Shown here piece after piece: positions 12,601-21,418 of a stretch of 64,000 nt of DNA. The stretch comes from Macrostomum hystrix (lineage: Eukaryota; Platyhelminthes; Macrostomidae), in the NCBI GenBank assembly GCA_950097015.1, contig CATNEN010000009.1:870501-934500 (forward strand). The letters run 5' to 3'. The position numbers and the translations under genes were made by a program. Position 1 is the stretch's first letter; every line of letters begins with the position of its first letter. Under the pieces are notes generated by a model. The model was given only the letters and a program-made list of their open reading frames with translations, searched no databases and was not told the origin of the DNA.

Positions 12601-13223
12601 CTGCTCCGTGTTTGAGTACTTTGAGACCTGTGAGTGGGATATCATAATAAACTCAGGAATTTACTTTTTTAGCAATCATGTTCATTATAATTAACTTTTC
12701 GAATCACAAATTAGACTAAGCAATATCTACTCAACCCAACCCTGTTCTGGGCCAGCCCTATTCAAAACCCAACTAAACTCAGTTCTACTCAACTCTCAAC
12801 TCAACCCTCAACTCAAATCTCCTCGCTCAACCCTACTCAACTCTATTCTACTGAACTCAACCCTACTCAACTTAACCCTCAACTCAACTCTCCTCGCTCA
12901 AACCTACTCAACTCTATTCTACTCTACTCAACCCTACTCAACTCAACCCTACTCACCTCAAGGCTCAAGCCTTACTCTACTGTACTCAATCGACCCCACC
13001 CGCAGACAACCGCAACAACTCGGCGTACCTCACTTACAGTCTGCACAGCGCCAGCATCTGTCACGTGTGCGGCTCCCACGAGTGTCCCTACTGCCCGGAC
13101 TACAACAGCGCCAGCAGGACAGGCGCTGAAGCCAGAATCTTGCTGACTGCCGCGGTGTGTGCCATCGCCCTTTGCGTCCTTGGAATCTTCGCGCCCAGCT
13201 CTTCATCAGCTGGTCGAAGCTAG
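612..13223 (+). CDS. CD109/TEP-like alpha-2-macroglobulin family protein, thioester lost, probable GPI anchor (5' partial)
   Basis: Secreted or surface protein of the alpha-2-macroglobulin/TEP family. Seventeen exons join with matching phases: 612-861, 967-1566, 1730-1957, 2572-3067, 3404-3786, 4168-4354, 4494-4629, 5156-5396, 6508-6741, 6989-~7362, 7678-7891, 9338-9546, 10922-11225, 11464-11951, 12036-12216, 12521-12629 and 13006-13223 (about 1,600 residues). Seen in order: an MG1-like start (FLVLAPSSLQPGQ), an MG2 strand (IIIQLSSPVYSIS), TWFWR and LPDATSPKRW blocks typical of the region before the thioester domain, the alpha-helical thioester domain (exons 10-14), and a receptor-binding-like domain (exons 14-16). 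The tail has a cysteine cluster (ICHVCGSHECPYC) and ends in a hydrophobic stretch, as in a GPI signal. The expected GCGEQ thioester site reads PDGTAES, so no thioester can form. Intron 11 starts with a GC donor. The 10/11 junction is the least certain. The signal peptide is not seen. CD109-like is preferred over A2M because of the anchor. Confidence 0.9.
1990..2520 (+). repeat. SINE family A, copy 2, split by a nested insertion
   Basis: The head (GCCTGTAGCCTAGTGGTTA, then GGGGTTCGATTC) lies at 1990-2074. The body resumes at about 2305 (ATTGCTTCAGTTTACCC) and runs to GCAGGTGTAA at about 2515. The middle (2075-2304) belongs to family B. The whole sits in TEP intron 3. Confidence 0.8.
2075..2304 (-). 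repeat. SINE-like family B, copy 1, nested in SINE A
   Basis: The + strand begins with a (TAA)n run and ends at the family's 5' portion, so the element lies on the minus strand with a (TTA)n tail. The conserved core includes CTGACTTTCTCATCGTCAG and GTGCCTTGGAGGTTG. It is flanked by ATTGGAACAATG and ATTGGAACATTG, a 12-base target duplication with one mismatch. Other copies are at 23172-23400 and 56650-56800, with a fragment at 11270-11335. Confidence 0.75.
3068..3352. repeat. Pentanucleotide TGGGA array filling TEP intron 4
   Basis: Almost pure (TGGGA)n, roughly 57 copies, starting at the donor (exon ...TCCG, intron GTGGGATGGG). It makes open frames on both strands that are not genes. Confidence 0.95.
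3771..4125. repeat. 20-bp minisatellite carrying the donor site, TEP intron 5
   Basis: The unit GTTGCTATGGGAGAGCGTGA is repeated about 12 times, then shorter variants follow. Each unit contains GAGAGC followed by GTGAGT, the same sequence used as the exon 5 donor at 3786/3787. Confidence 0.95.
4645..5105. repeat. Degenerate ~24-bp minisatellite, TEP intron 7
   Basis: Variants of GGATGGAAGCTAGTGCTGGG are repeated from just inside the donor (4630) until about 50 bases before the exon 8 acceptor (5155). Confidence 0.9.
5380..6455. repeat. 17-bp minisatellite, TEP intron 8
   Basis: More than 60 units of GGTAGGAGGTACTGGAT with GGCAGCAGGTACTGGAT variants. The array starts at the exon 8 donor (ATAGAG then GTACTGG), and each unit repeats a GAGGTACTGG or CAGGTACTGG junction. 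Higher-order blocks of several units are repeated. Confidence 0.95.
6842..6985. repeat. 16-bp minisatellite ending in CAG, TEP intron 9
   Basis: Nine units of CTCATCTATTTACCAG sit directly before the exon 10 acceptor (TTTCCACCAG at 6979-6988). Each unit looks like a pyrimidine tract plus AG. Confidence 0.95.
7905..9185. repeat. ~23-bp minisatellite, TEP intron 11
   Basis: Units of the type GAAGGGATTAGTGGTGG joined by TTGAAA or TAAAA spacers cover about 1.28 kb. The early units are more divergent than the later ones, which are almost identical. The array begins close to the GC donor at 7892. Confidence 0.95.
9655..10170. repeat. GGGGTTGAGGCCAGGGTG minisatellite, TEP intron 12 (first array)
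   Basis: Degenerate G-rich units (GGGGTTGAGGCCAGGGTG, with a 27-bp subarray containing GATGGGTTTAGG) fill this part of intron 12. A non-repetitive stretch of about 280 bases separates it from the second array. Confidence 0.9.
10450..10882. repeat. 15-bp minisatellite with GAG/GTGAGG in each unit, TEP intron 12 (second array)
   Basis: About 28 units of GAGGTGAGGGGTTGA with small changes. Every unit contains a good 5' splice-site match (GAG then GTGAGG), although the real donor of this intron is upstream at 9547. Confidence 0.95.
11270..11335 (-). repeat. Fragment of SINE-like family B
   Basis: Matches the core of family B (CTGACTTTCCCATTGTCAG followed by GCAGTGTAC) inside TEP intron 13. Both ends are missing. 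Confidence 0.6.
12255..12435. repeat. 17-bp minisatellite, TEP intron 15
   Basis: About nine units of GAAGTTTCAGGGCTCAT or its TCTT variant. Confidence 0.9.
12720..12990. repeat. Degenerate CTCAACCCTACTCAACT array, TEP intron 16
   Basis: Pyrimidine-rich imperfect repeats run up to the acceptor at 13005. Confidence 0.8.
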
Positions 13224-13304
13224 CTGAATATCGAAATTTGGACTGTCGTTGACATTCTTTACTTTGCTTTGTGATTAATTTTTGCTGAATTGAATTGAGA
13301 CACT

Positions 13305-13310
13305 AATAAA
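13305..13310 (+). terminator. Polyadenylation signal of the TEP gene
   Basis: AATAAA lies 82 bases after the TAG stop of the TEP gene and is followed by the next minisatellite from about 13380, so it is the likely 3' end signal. Confidence 0.65.
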
Positions 13311-13379
13311 ACTTTCAACACAGTTCGTGACATGATACTACTGTGGAATCACTGATTTCAGTAGTATCACGGGGTTACC

Positions 13380-13990
13380 TGTCCCCATCTCTCATTCTCT
13401 GTCCCCATCTCTCATTCTCTGTCCCCATCTCTCATTCTCTGTCCCCATCTCTCATTCTCTGTCCCTATCTCTCATTCTCTGTCCCCATCTCTCATTCTCT
13501 GTCCCCATCTCTTATTCTCTGTCCCCATCTCTCATTCTCTGTCCCCATCTCTCATTCTCTGTCCCCATCTCTCATTCTCTGTCCCCATCTCTTATTCTCT
13601 GTCCCCATCTCTCATTCTCTGTCCCCATCTCTCATTCTCTGTCCCCATCTCTCATTCTCTGTCCCCAGCTCCATTGTCTGTCCCTATCTCTCATTGTCTG
13701 TCCCTATCTCTCATTCTCTGTCCCTATCTCTCATTCTCTGTCCCCATCTCTCATTCTCTGTCCCTGTCTCTCATTCTCTGTCCCCATCTCTTATTCTCTG
13801 TCCCCATCTCTCATTCTCTGTCCCCATCTCTCATTCTCTGTCCCCATCTCTCATTCTCTGTCCCAAATCTCTCATTCTCTGTCCCCATCTCTCATTCTCT
13901 GTCCCCATCTCCATTGTCTGTCCCTATCTCTCCCTCAATTTCCCTATCTCTCACCCTGTCTCCCTATCTGTCCCAAAATCCCTCCCTCTC
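13380..13990. repeat. 20-bp intergenic minisatellite
   Basis: About 28 units of GTCCCCATCTCTCATTCTCT, later degenerating. It gives a spurious 288-residue + strand open frame. Confidence 0.95.
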
Positions 13991-14560
13991 ATTCTGCCCC
14001 AGTCTCCCTGGTGGCTTCATCCATTTCCATTGGCTCGCAGGCCAGGCGCAAAGGCTGCAAGTTCGCTCTCGCCTCTCGCTCGCACGCACAGTGGCGCAGA
14101 TAAGCGCGATGGGGTAACCCCCGCTGGTTGCCATGGCGACCGTTTCCGAGTCGCAGCCGCCCAGGCTCTAACTAGCAGCTCTCTTCCCGTCTGCGCTGCT
14201 TTTGTGTAAAGAAAAGCATTCAAGCGCGCACAGTTTACACTAAATGCGGCCTGTTAGTTGGCAGTGCAGAGGCCGTAGCTACGAGTAAATGGCCTTGTAG
14301 CAGTGAGTGCACACTCCAGCAGCACCCTCTGTCTCCGAAGGCCCCTAAACTGTTTTCATTATCTTCTCCTTCGGTTTGTTGTGCCTGCACTGTATCACAT
14401 TTCTCCTGATGCAACTCGCGGCACAACAGTTACCAACCACAGCTCACTCGGCGTGATCACTCTGAGCACAGGTGAGATCTGAAAATAGCGAGAACTATGG
14501 CTGGAAGTTTGGGATTGCTTAAGTAGATAAAGTCGACAGAACAGAAATACAGGCCGACAG
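13991..14560. other. Spacer, no gene seen
   Basis: Mixed-composition sequence between two minisatellites. No homology or convincing exon was found on either strand. Confidence 0.5.
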
Positions 14561-14569
14561 AAGGGGAAG

Positions 14570-15535
14570 CCAGGCCGACAAAAAAGACTAACAGAGAGAC
14601 AGAATGCACTGACAGAGAGGCAAAACACACTGACAGAGAGACAGAACACACTGACAGACAGGGAGAACGCACTGACAGAGAGACAGAACACACTGACAGA
14701 CAGACAGAACACACTGACAGACAGACAGAACGCACTGACAGACAGACAGAACACACTGACAGACAGACAGAACGCACTGACAGACAGACAGAACGCACTG
14801 ACAGACAGACAGAACACACTGACAGACAGACAGAATGCACTGACAGAGAGACAGAACACACTGACAGACAGACAGAACGCACTGACAGACAGACAGAACG
14901 CACTGACAGACAGACAGAATGCACTGACAGACAGACAGAACGCACTGACAGACAGACAGAACGCACTGACAGACAGACAGAACGCACTGACAGATAGACA
15001 GAACGCACTGACAGACAGACAGAAAGCACTGACAGAGAGACAGAACACACTGACAGACAGACAGAACACACTGACAGACAGACAGAATGCACTGACAGAG
15101 AGACAGAACACACTGACAGACAGACAGAACGCACTGACAGACAGACAGAACACACTAACAAACAGGGAGAACACACTGATATACAGGCAGAACGCACTGA
15201 TAGACAGGTAGAACACAGACAGATAGAACACAGACAGGTAGAACACAGACAGGTAGAACACAGACAGGTAGAACACAGACAGGTAGAACACAGACAGGTA
15301 GAACACAGATAGGTAGAACACAGACAGGTAGAACACAGATAGGTAGAACACAGACAGGTAGAACAAGAGACAGAACGCACTAACAGACAGACAGAACGCA
15401 CTAACAGACAGTGAGAACGCACTAACAGACAGACAGAACGCACTAACAGACAGACAGAACGCACTAACAGACAGACAGAACGCACTGATAGACAGGGAGA
15501 ACGTCTGACAGAGAGACAGGATGCTCTGACAGAAC
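14570..15535. repeat. 21-bp GACAGACAGACAGAACGCACT array with a 15-bp subarray
   Basis: About 40 units. Between about 15200 and 15365 the period drops to 15 bp (ACACAGACAGGTAGA). Because 21 and 15 are multiples of three, all frames stay open, which explains the 406- and 518-residue minus-strand open frames here. Confidence 0.95.
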
Positions 15536-15617
15536 GCAGGAACTCTAGAGAGGCGTTGACTTTGATGCAGTGAGCAGAGGCGGGCCTTACAATCGCAAAC
15601 CCGGACCTCCAGCAACG

Positions 15618-16247
15618 ATGGACGTGGACCAGTTCCTCCTGAACCGGATACGCGTGGCGGAGGCGGCTGCAGCCGGAGGCGCCGCTGCGGTGGCGATGGC
15701 GGAGGAGCGGCGCCGGCAGATGCCCTACTGGCGCTGCGACGTGCCCTCGCTGGCGGAGCGAGCGCGCACTCCGGTCGGCCTGTGGAACTGGCGAGACTAC
15801 TTGACCACGATCCTCATCGGGCCGGGCCTCTGCTGTGCCGGCGCCATTGTGGAGCTCTCCGACCTGCGACTGCTGGCCTGCCTCGGCGCTGACCCGGAAC
15901 CGGCCAAGTGGGAGCTCGAGGAGCTGCTGAGCGGCATCCGGCGACGCGGTATCCGGCCGCGGCCCGTCACCCTCTGCGGCTGCGAGTGGCGCGTGGACTT
16001 GGCCGACGGTCACACAGGGGTAAGAGAAGGTCTTCTAGTCAGGTGATTGTTTCAAGGATTCGAAGCAATCCTCCTCCGTCCGCAGATCAAGTGCAGCGGC
16101 GGAGAGCTCGGCCGTCCGGAGGGTCTGACGGCTGCGCGCAGCCGGAGCAAGCTCATCATCGGTTGGCACAGCGCCAGCCAGGACGCCGCCCTCTGCAACC
16201 TGGCGGTCTGCAACCTGGCCGACTTCTTCTCCGAGAAGGACTTTTAA
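15618..16247 (+). CDS. Profilin-like actin-binding protein with N-terminal extension
   Basis: Two exons, 15618-16019 and 16086-16247, joined in phase 0 (donor GGG/GTAAGA, acceptor CCGCAG/ATC), give 187 residues. From about residue 55 the protein follows the profilin pattern: WNWRDYL, a CAGAIVEL strand, GADPEPAKWELEELL helix, a second glycine-rich strand, then KLIIGWHSAS and a C-terminal helix CNLAVCNLADFF. Profilins bind actin monomers, poly-proline and phosphoinositides in the cytoplasm. They are usually 125-140 residues, so the 50-residue alanine- and arginine-rich N-terminus is unusual. The ATG at 15618 is the first in frame; the frame is open upstream without an ATG. The poly-proline pocket was not checked residue by residue, so the exact subfamily is uncertain. 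Confidence 0.7.
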
Positions 16248-16500
16248 AATGATCCGGAGTTTCCCTGTCTCTAAAGTACTTCCGCCTTTTCAGAGCTTTC
16301 CTTCGACATTATTTAGAAATATACTCATTGTACTGCCCAGTGAATGTTATTCTACTGTCTCGGCCTCCAGTTCCATCACTAATCCCAACTTGAGTACAAG
16401 TCCCGGTCTGGTACCGGAATTAGAGGACTGAACAAGCTGTACTGTGCCACTGGCTGTATGTACACTTAGGCCGAGGTGTAATTTTAATGTCTATCAAATT

Positions 16501-16506
16501 AATAAA
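16501..16506 (+). terminator. Polyadenylation signal of the profilin-like gene
   Basis: AATAAA lies about 250 bases after the TAA stop at 16245-16247, in AT-rich sequence. Confidence 0.6.
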
Positions 16507-17299
16507 AATCGAACTAATATTATTAGTATTACTAATTATTAACAATAAGATGCATACTCCCTGACCCTGAAGACATGGACAGATTTTCCTATCTTCAATT
16601 CAACTATAGACAGTAAGGGGGGCATCGTTGTTTTTCTAATCGAGCTCAACCGGAATTGAGCTCTGTAGAGGATGAGATAGCGAGCCGATAACCCCAATCG
16701 GACCCGCCAAGCTCTCCCCAAACAAAAGCCCGATACAGAGAGAAAGCGGGTGGATGACTCGCCTGTCTTTTCCATATGAATAGGGAGCATTCCAGGCTTC
16801 TCCCCACCCAGCCAGGGTAAGAGGCATTGAAAATGTAGAAAACGAGGGGCTGCGAGGGACGGCCCCCTTCAGAATAGCTAGACAAACCGAGGAGAGGCGA
16901 GTGAGTCAGGACATCCGATTACCCTTAAGACTCGTAAATAAGCCTGGGCTGCCTCTGGCGCGAGGGGCTGAGGTGGCGGCGGCGGGTGGTCGGAGGGATA
17001 GAAAGGGCCCAGGGTCATTCCAGGACTAAGTCATCCTTTGGCCCAATGTACATCCGTGGGTTAGAGGGGCGTAAAAAGCGCCACCCCATCCGCCGGGGCC
17101 CGCCCCCCAGACAAGAGTGATTCACTCCAGCCTGCAATATTAAGCTGAGATTTCCAGTGAGTGGCGGCGTCACCCCCGGTGCGGACACTGAGAGGACCCT
17201 AGACGAGACGCAGGCCCCTTAGCCTGGCTGCATTGCTTTGTTTAAATTGCTGTTTTTGAGCAGTTGAGCAGTGTTCAGATCTATTTGGAAAACAATTCG
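16507..17299. other. Spacer and probable HES promoter/5' UTR
   Basis: GC-rich from about 16950. No clear TATA box or paired Su(H) site was recognised. No coding exon was seen. Confidence 0.4.
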
Positions 17300-19906
17300 A
17301 TGGAGAACAGCGCTACCGAAGCTGCCGCAGACGTTCTGCTTCACGCGTCGTCTGGTGAACTGCTGAACCGGAGTCTGGTCAATGCCAGCTTGGATTCCTC
17401 GGTTCTGTCCATTGTATCTGGCAGCAACTGCAGTCCTGGCGGAATCAACCCTAAGCGGGTAAGACAAGAGTCTGGGCAATTAGATCCCATTAACATACAT
17501 AAGTTTTATTGGCTCACCGTAGCTTAGGCCAGCTGGATGGGAATAAGATCCTGGGGTAGGGATTACCTTGGAACATGGAAGGATTTCCGGGTATTGAAGG
17601 GGATTTCAGCATTAAATGGTCCCGAGATAAAGATCCCGATATTGAATGAGTAATAATGTAATAATCAATGAGGATTAAAATCCAGAATATTTTTGTGGAT
17701 TAGGATTCCGATTAAGAAAACTAGACCTAAAACATCCCAGCTACGGATGGGACAAAGGTCAGCAAAATTAATGGGGATTAACATCCCGACTTTAACGGGA
17801 TTAAGAGCCCGACACGACACGCCCCGAACCGACCTACCGCCAACCGACAGCGCGAGAGCAAGTCACGCGCGGAGAAGAAGCGCCGAGACCGCATCAACGT
17901 CTGCTTTCAGCGGATGCACCAGCTGCTCCTGGAAGAAGAGTTCAAAGGTGGCGGCGGCGTGCCCCAGCCTGCAGAATCCCCTGGAGCTGAGATCCTTGAG
18001 AAGGCTGAGATTCTTGAGCAGGTCATCTGCTTCGTCGAGAAGCTTAAACGGGAACGGTGCGAAAGCATGCCAGCACCAACAGCTGCTGCTGCCGCCGCAG
18101 AGACTGCAGTCTCTTCCACGCCCGACAGATCTAGGCCTGCAGCTTCAGACGGTAGGCCAAAGTTGAAATCGATAGGAAATTTCTCTGAGCCACAATCACC
18201 GCTCCTTCACATCTCCGTCCTCCCACTTCCGTTCTCAAATCCCCTTTCACTAACTTCCCCTCCCACAGCTTCTCCGATCCCCTGAGTGCCCCTCCCACAG
18301 CCTCTCTAAATCCCCTGACTTCCCCTCCCACAGCCTCTCTAAATCCCCTGACTGCCCCTTCCACAGCCTCTCTAAATCCCCTGACTTCCCCTCCCACAGC
18401 CTCTCTAAATCCCCTGACTTCCCCTCCCACAGCCTCTCTAAATCCCTGACTGCCCCTCCCAGAGCCTCTCTAAATCCCTTGACTGCCCCTCCCACAGCCT
18501 CTCTAAATCCCCTGACTGCCCCTCCCAGAGCCTCTCTAAATCCCCTGACTTCCCCTCCCAGAGCCTCTCTAAATCCCCTGACTGCCCCTCCCACAGCCTC
18601 TCTAAATCCCCTGACTGCCCCTCCCAGAGCCTCTCTAAATCCCCTGACTTCCCCTCCCAGAGCCTCTCTAAATCCCCTGACTGCCCCTCCCACAGCCTCT
18701 CTAAATCCCCTGACTGCCCCTCCCAGAGCCTCTCTAAATCCCCTGACTTCCCCTCCCAGAGCCTCTCTAAATCCCCTGACTTCCCCTCCCACAGCCTCTC
18801 TAAATCCCCTGACTGCCCCTCCCAGAGCCTCTCTAAATCCCCTGACTGCCCCTCCCAGAGCCTCTCTAAATCCCCTGACTTCCCCTCCCACAGCCTCTCT
18901 AAATCCCCTGACTGCCCCTCCCACAGCCTCTCTAAATCCCCTGACTGCCCCTCCCAGAGCCTCTCTAAATCCCCTGACTTCCCCTCCCAGAGCCTCTCTA
19001 AATCCCCTGACTTCCCCTCCCACAGCCTCTCTAAATCCCCTGACTGCCCCTCCCAGAGCCTCTCTAAATCCCCTGACTGCCCCTCCCAGAGCCTCTCTAA
19101 ATCCCCTGACTTCCCCTCCCACAGCCTCTCTAAATCCTCTGACTGCCCCTACCACAGCCTCTTCCACCCACTCCCTGTCTTCCTCTAATTAAATCCCTGA
19201 CTGTCATTGTCACCTGCAGACAGTCTCATCAGAAGCTACATCTGCGGCTACAAGAAGGGTATTCAGAACATGCTTATCTTGATTGACCGGCTCTGCGGCG
19301 ACACCGAGCGACTGACGAAGGCCGAGCTCATCGACAAAATCAAAAGGTTCGGGCTTTTCCTAATACGAGCGCTCGTATCCGCATGTTTACTTCTCTACTG
19401 TCAGTAGAGCGAGCGGATCATAAGCAGAAAATTAAATATATATTATATTAATAAACAACCACAACAGGGGCTATCTGGACAACGCCGACTCAACGGCGAC
19501 GATTGGGCGCGAGAAGCTGCTGGCTGCCGCGGTGGCTGCGTCCGCGCAGCCGGCCAGCCGCCCGGCCCTCGGCGACCTGTCCAATCAGCGCGCTTCGGCA
19601 CCGCCCACCCCGAAGAAATCGGCAGCCACAGCGACGTCGAGCGCCGTGAATGCCGCCACGGCGACAGCCGCCGCCGCCCTGATAAAGCTGTCGACGTCGC
19701 CGAATCCACCGAAGCAGCAGCAGCAGCCGGCGCCGTCGCCCCAGAAGCCGCTGCAGCCGCCGGCCAAGAAGCGGCGAGCCTTCCGGGAGCTGCCGGCGAC
19801 CCCGGAGCTGCCGCGGTACGAGCCGATCTCGCCGGGCCCCTACGAGTCGATGATCGGAGTCGGAGACGATCAGTGCCACAGCGACGGGCTCTGGCGGCCT
19901 TGGTAG
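17300..19906 (+). CDS. HES/Hairy-E(spl)-type bHLH-Orange repressor ending in WRPW
   Basis: Four exons (17300-17458, 17851-18151, 19220-19346, 19468-19906) join in phase and give 341 residues. Exon 2 holds the basic-helix-loop-helix: SRAEKKRRDRIN, a glycine-rich loop, then AEILEKAEILEQVICFVEKL. Exon 3 holds the Orange domain (SYICGYKKGIQNML ... ELIDKIKR). The protein ends exactly in WRPW, the motif that recruits the Groucho/TLE co-repressor. Family members are nuclear repressors downstream of Notch. The basic region lacks the proline usual at the HES position (KSR here), and the helix-loop-helix loop is long. The Ala/Pro-rich exon 4 is poorly conserved, as usual. Intron 2 is a large minisatellite. 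HES versus HEY: the WRPW end argues for HES. Confidence 0.92.
18285..19165. repeat. 33-bp minisatellite resembling a 3' splice site, HES intron 2
   Basis: About 26 units containing CCCCTCCCACAGCCTCTC, CTAAAT and CTGAC. Each unit has a pyrimidine tract plus CAG and branch-point-like words. The real acceptor is CACCTGCAG at 19211-19219. The 33-bp period keeps frames open on both strands, creating spurious 237- and 305-residue open frames. Confidence 0.95.
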
Positions 19907-19909
19907 CTC

Positions 19910-20300
19910 CGCTGATGAAGATGATTTGACTAATTAGGATAATAGGATAATTTGACTGACTATGATAATGGGATAATTTGACTGACTAGGATAACGGGAT
20001 AATTTGACTGACTATGATTATTGGATAATTTGACTGACTATGATTATTGGATAATTTGACTGACTAGGATAATGGGATAATTTGACTGACTAGGATAATG
20101 GGATAATTTGACTGGCTAGGATAATGGGATAATTTGACTGACTAGGCTAATGGGATAATTTGACTGGCTAGGATAATCGGATAATTTGACTGACTAGGCT
20201 AATGGGATAATTTGACTGGCTAGGATAATCGGATAATTTGACTGACTAGGATAATGGGATAATTTGACTGACTAGGATAATGATGATAATTCGTGTAATT
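19910..20300. repeat. 26-bp minisatellite in the HES 3' UTR
   Basis: About 14 units of the type GGATAATTTGACTGACTAGG plus ATAATG, directly after the HES stop and before the probable polyadenylation signal at 20998. It is therefore probably transcribed in the 3' UTR. Confidence 0.85.
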
Positions 20301-20997
20301 ATACTATTGAGGATAATGAGAATATTAGGACAATTTAATTGATGCGGATAATGAGGATAATTTGAGTACTGAGAGAATTCGAGAGTGATTTTTTAATGAT
20401 TAAGTAACCAATAATTATTCAACAACTGAGGCGTAATCAACTAAGGAGGATAAGTCCATTAACTAGGATAAATCGTGGGATAAATCTGTCGAACGTGACA
20501 AAGAAATGTGTACACAAGTTAAAAGGGATAATTCGCTGGATCGGGAGAATTTCACAAATGAGGATAACTCAGTCTCAATGGATCATTGAAAGTGAACTAT
20601 TCTATAGGCCAAGGCCACTGTTCAGAGCCTTTTGCAGTGCTGCAGCTGATTGCATGTCGAATGCGGCCGCTAATTCTCCACTTGACTTGAGAAAGCCTTG
20701 CCCCAGAGACCACAACTGTCGCTTGTCACTTTTCAACCGCACCTGCTGAGACTGCACCTTTCTGAACTGTTTCGGATTCTGTAAATAGGTTCCTGTAACT
20801 TTTTTCCTATTATTTTCCCAAGTTCTCCCCCGCTGTACACAAGGCGAGAGTCATTATTTTACTTTTTCTATCCCTGTGCTAAACTGACTACTGACAGCAG
20901 TCTCATGTACATAACTCTCTTATTTATTGATTTATCGCATCTGCTGTAAAACTGCACTAGCTTGAGACTATACTACAATGATCATCAGAAGTGCCAC

Positions 20998-21003
20998 AAT
21001 AAA
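20998..21003 (+). terminator. Probable polyadenylation signal of the HES gene
   Basis: AATAAA about 1.1 kb after the stop. No stronger candidate was seen between them. Confidence 0.5.
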
Positions 21004-21418
21004 CTTGACTGACCCAAGCAAAGCAAACGCCTTGGTGGTTGGCATGGCAACCAGTTAAATGGTATACACAACAGTGTTGGCCAATGTTTTCTTTATTGTT
21101 CAAATTCTTCAGGATCAACGGGAGAATCGGGAATGATGAAAAGTGAAAGTGCATAACTATACAAAAATAGTACTGATTTAGTTCATCCTGCCAAGGAACA
21201 ATTTTCTATCATGCACAGGTTTTCACTATCGTATTATCACATCGAAAGTACGTACGAGTGCTTATGAGCTATAAGTAGTCAGAAAATAGTTTGATCCCGG
21301 ATGCTCGAAGTCAACATCCTTCGCCAGCTCGCATTAGCCATCAAAGATGTCCACAAATTAAAGGCCTCAGAAAGTGTCACAGAGCTCTTCAAGCCTAAAG
21401 CCGAACCAGACAATGGTT

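Noticed and set aside
14395-16013. 406- and 518-residue minus-strand open frames
   Set aside because: Period-21 and period-15 minisatellite; the second also runs antisense through the profilin-like exon.
18250-19192. 305- and 237-residue frames (FREALGGAVRG; ASLNPLTAPPR repeats)
   Set aside because: 33-bp intronic minisatellite of the HES gene, no homology.
20495-20749. 84-residue frame after the HES gene
   Set aside because: No homology; it lies in the presumed HES 3' UTR.
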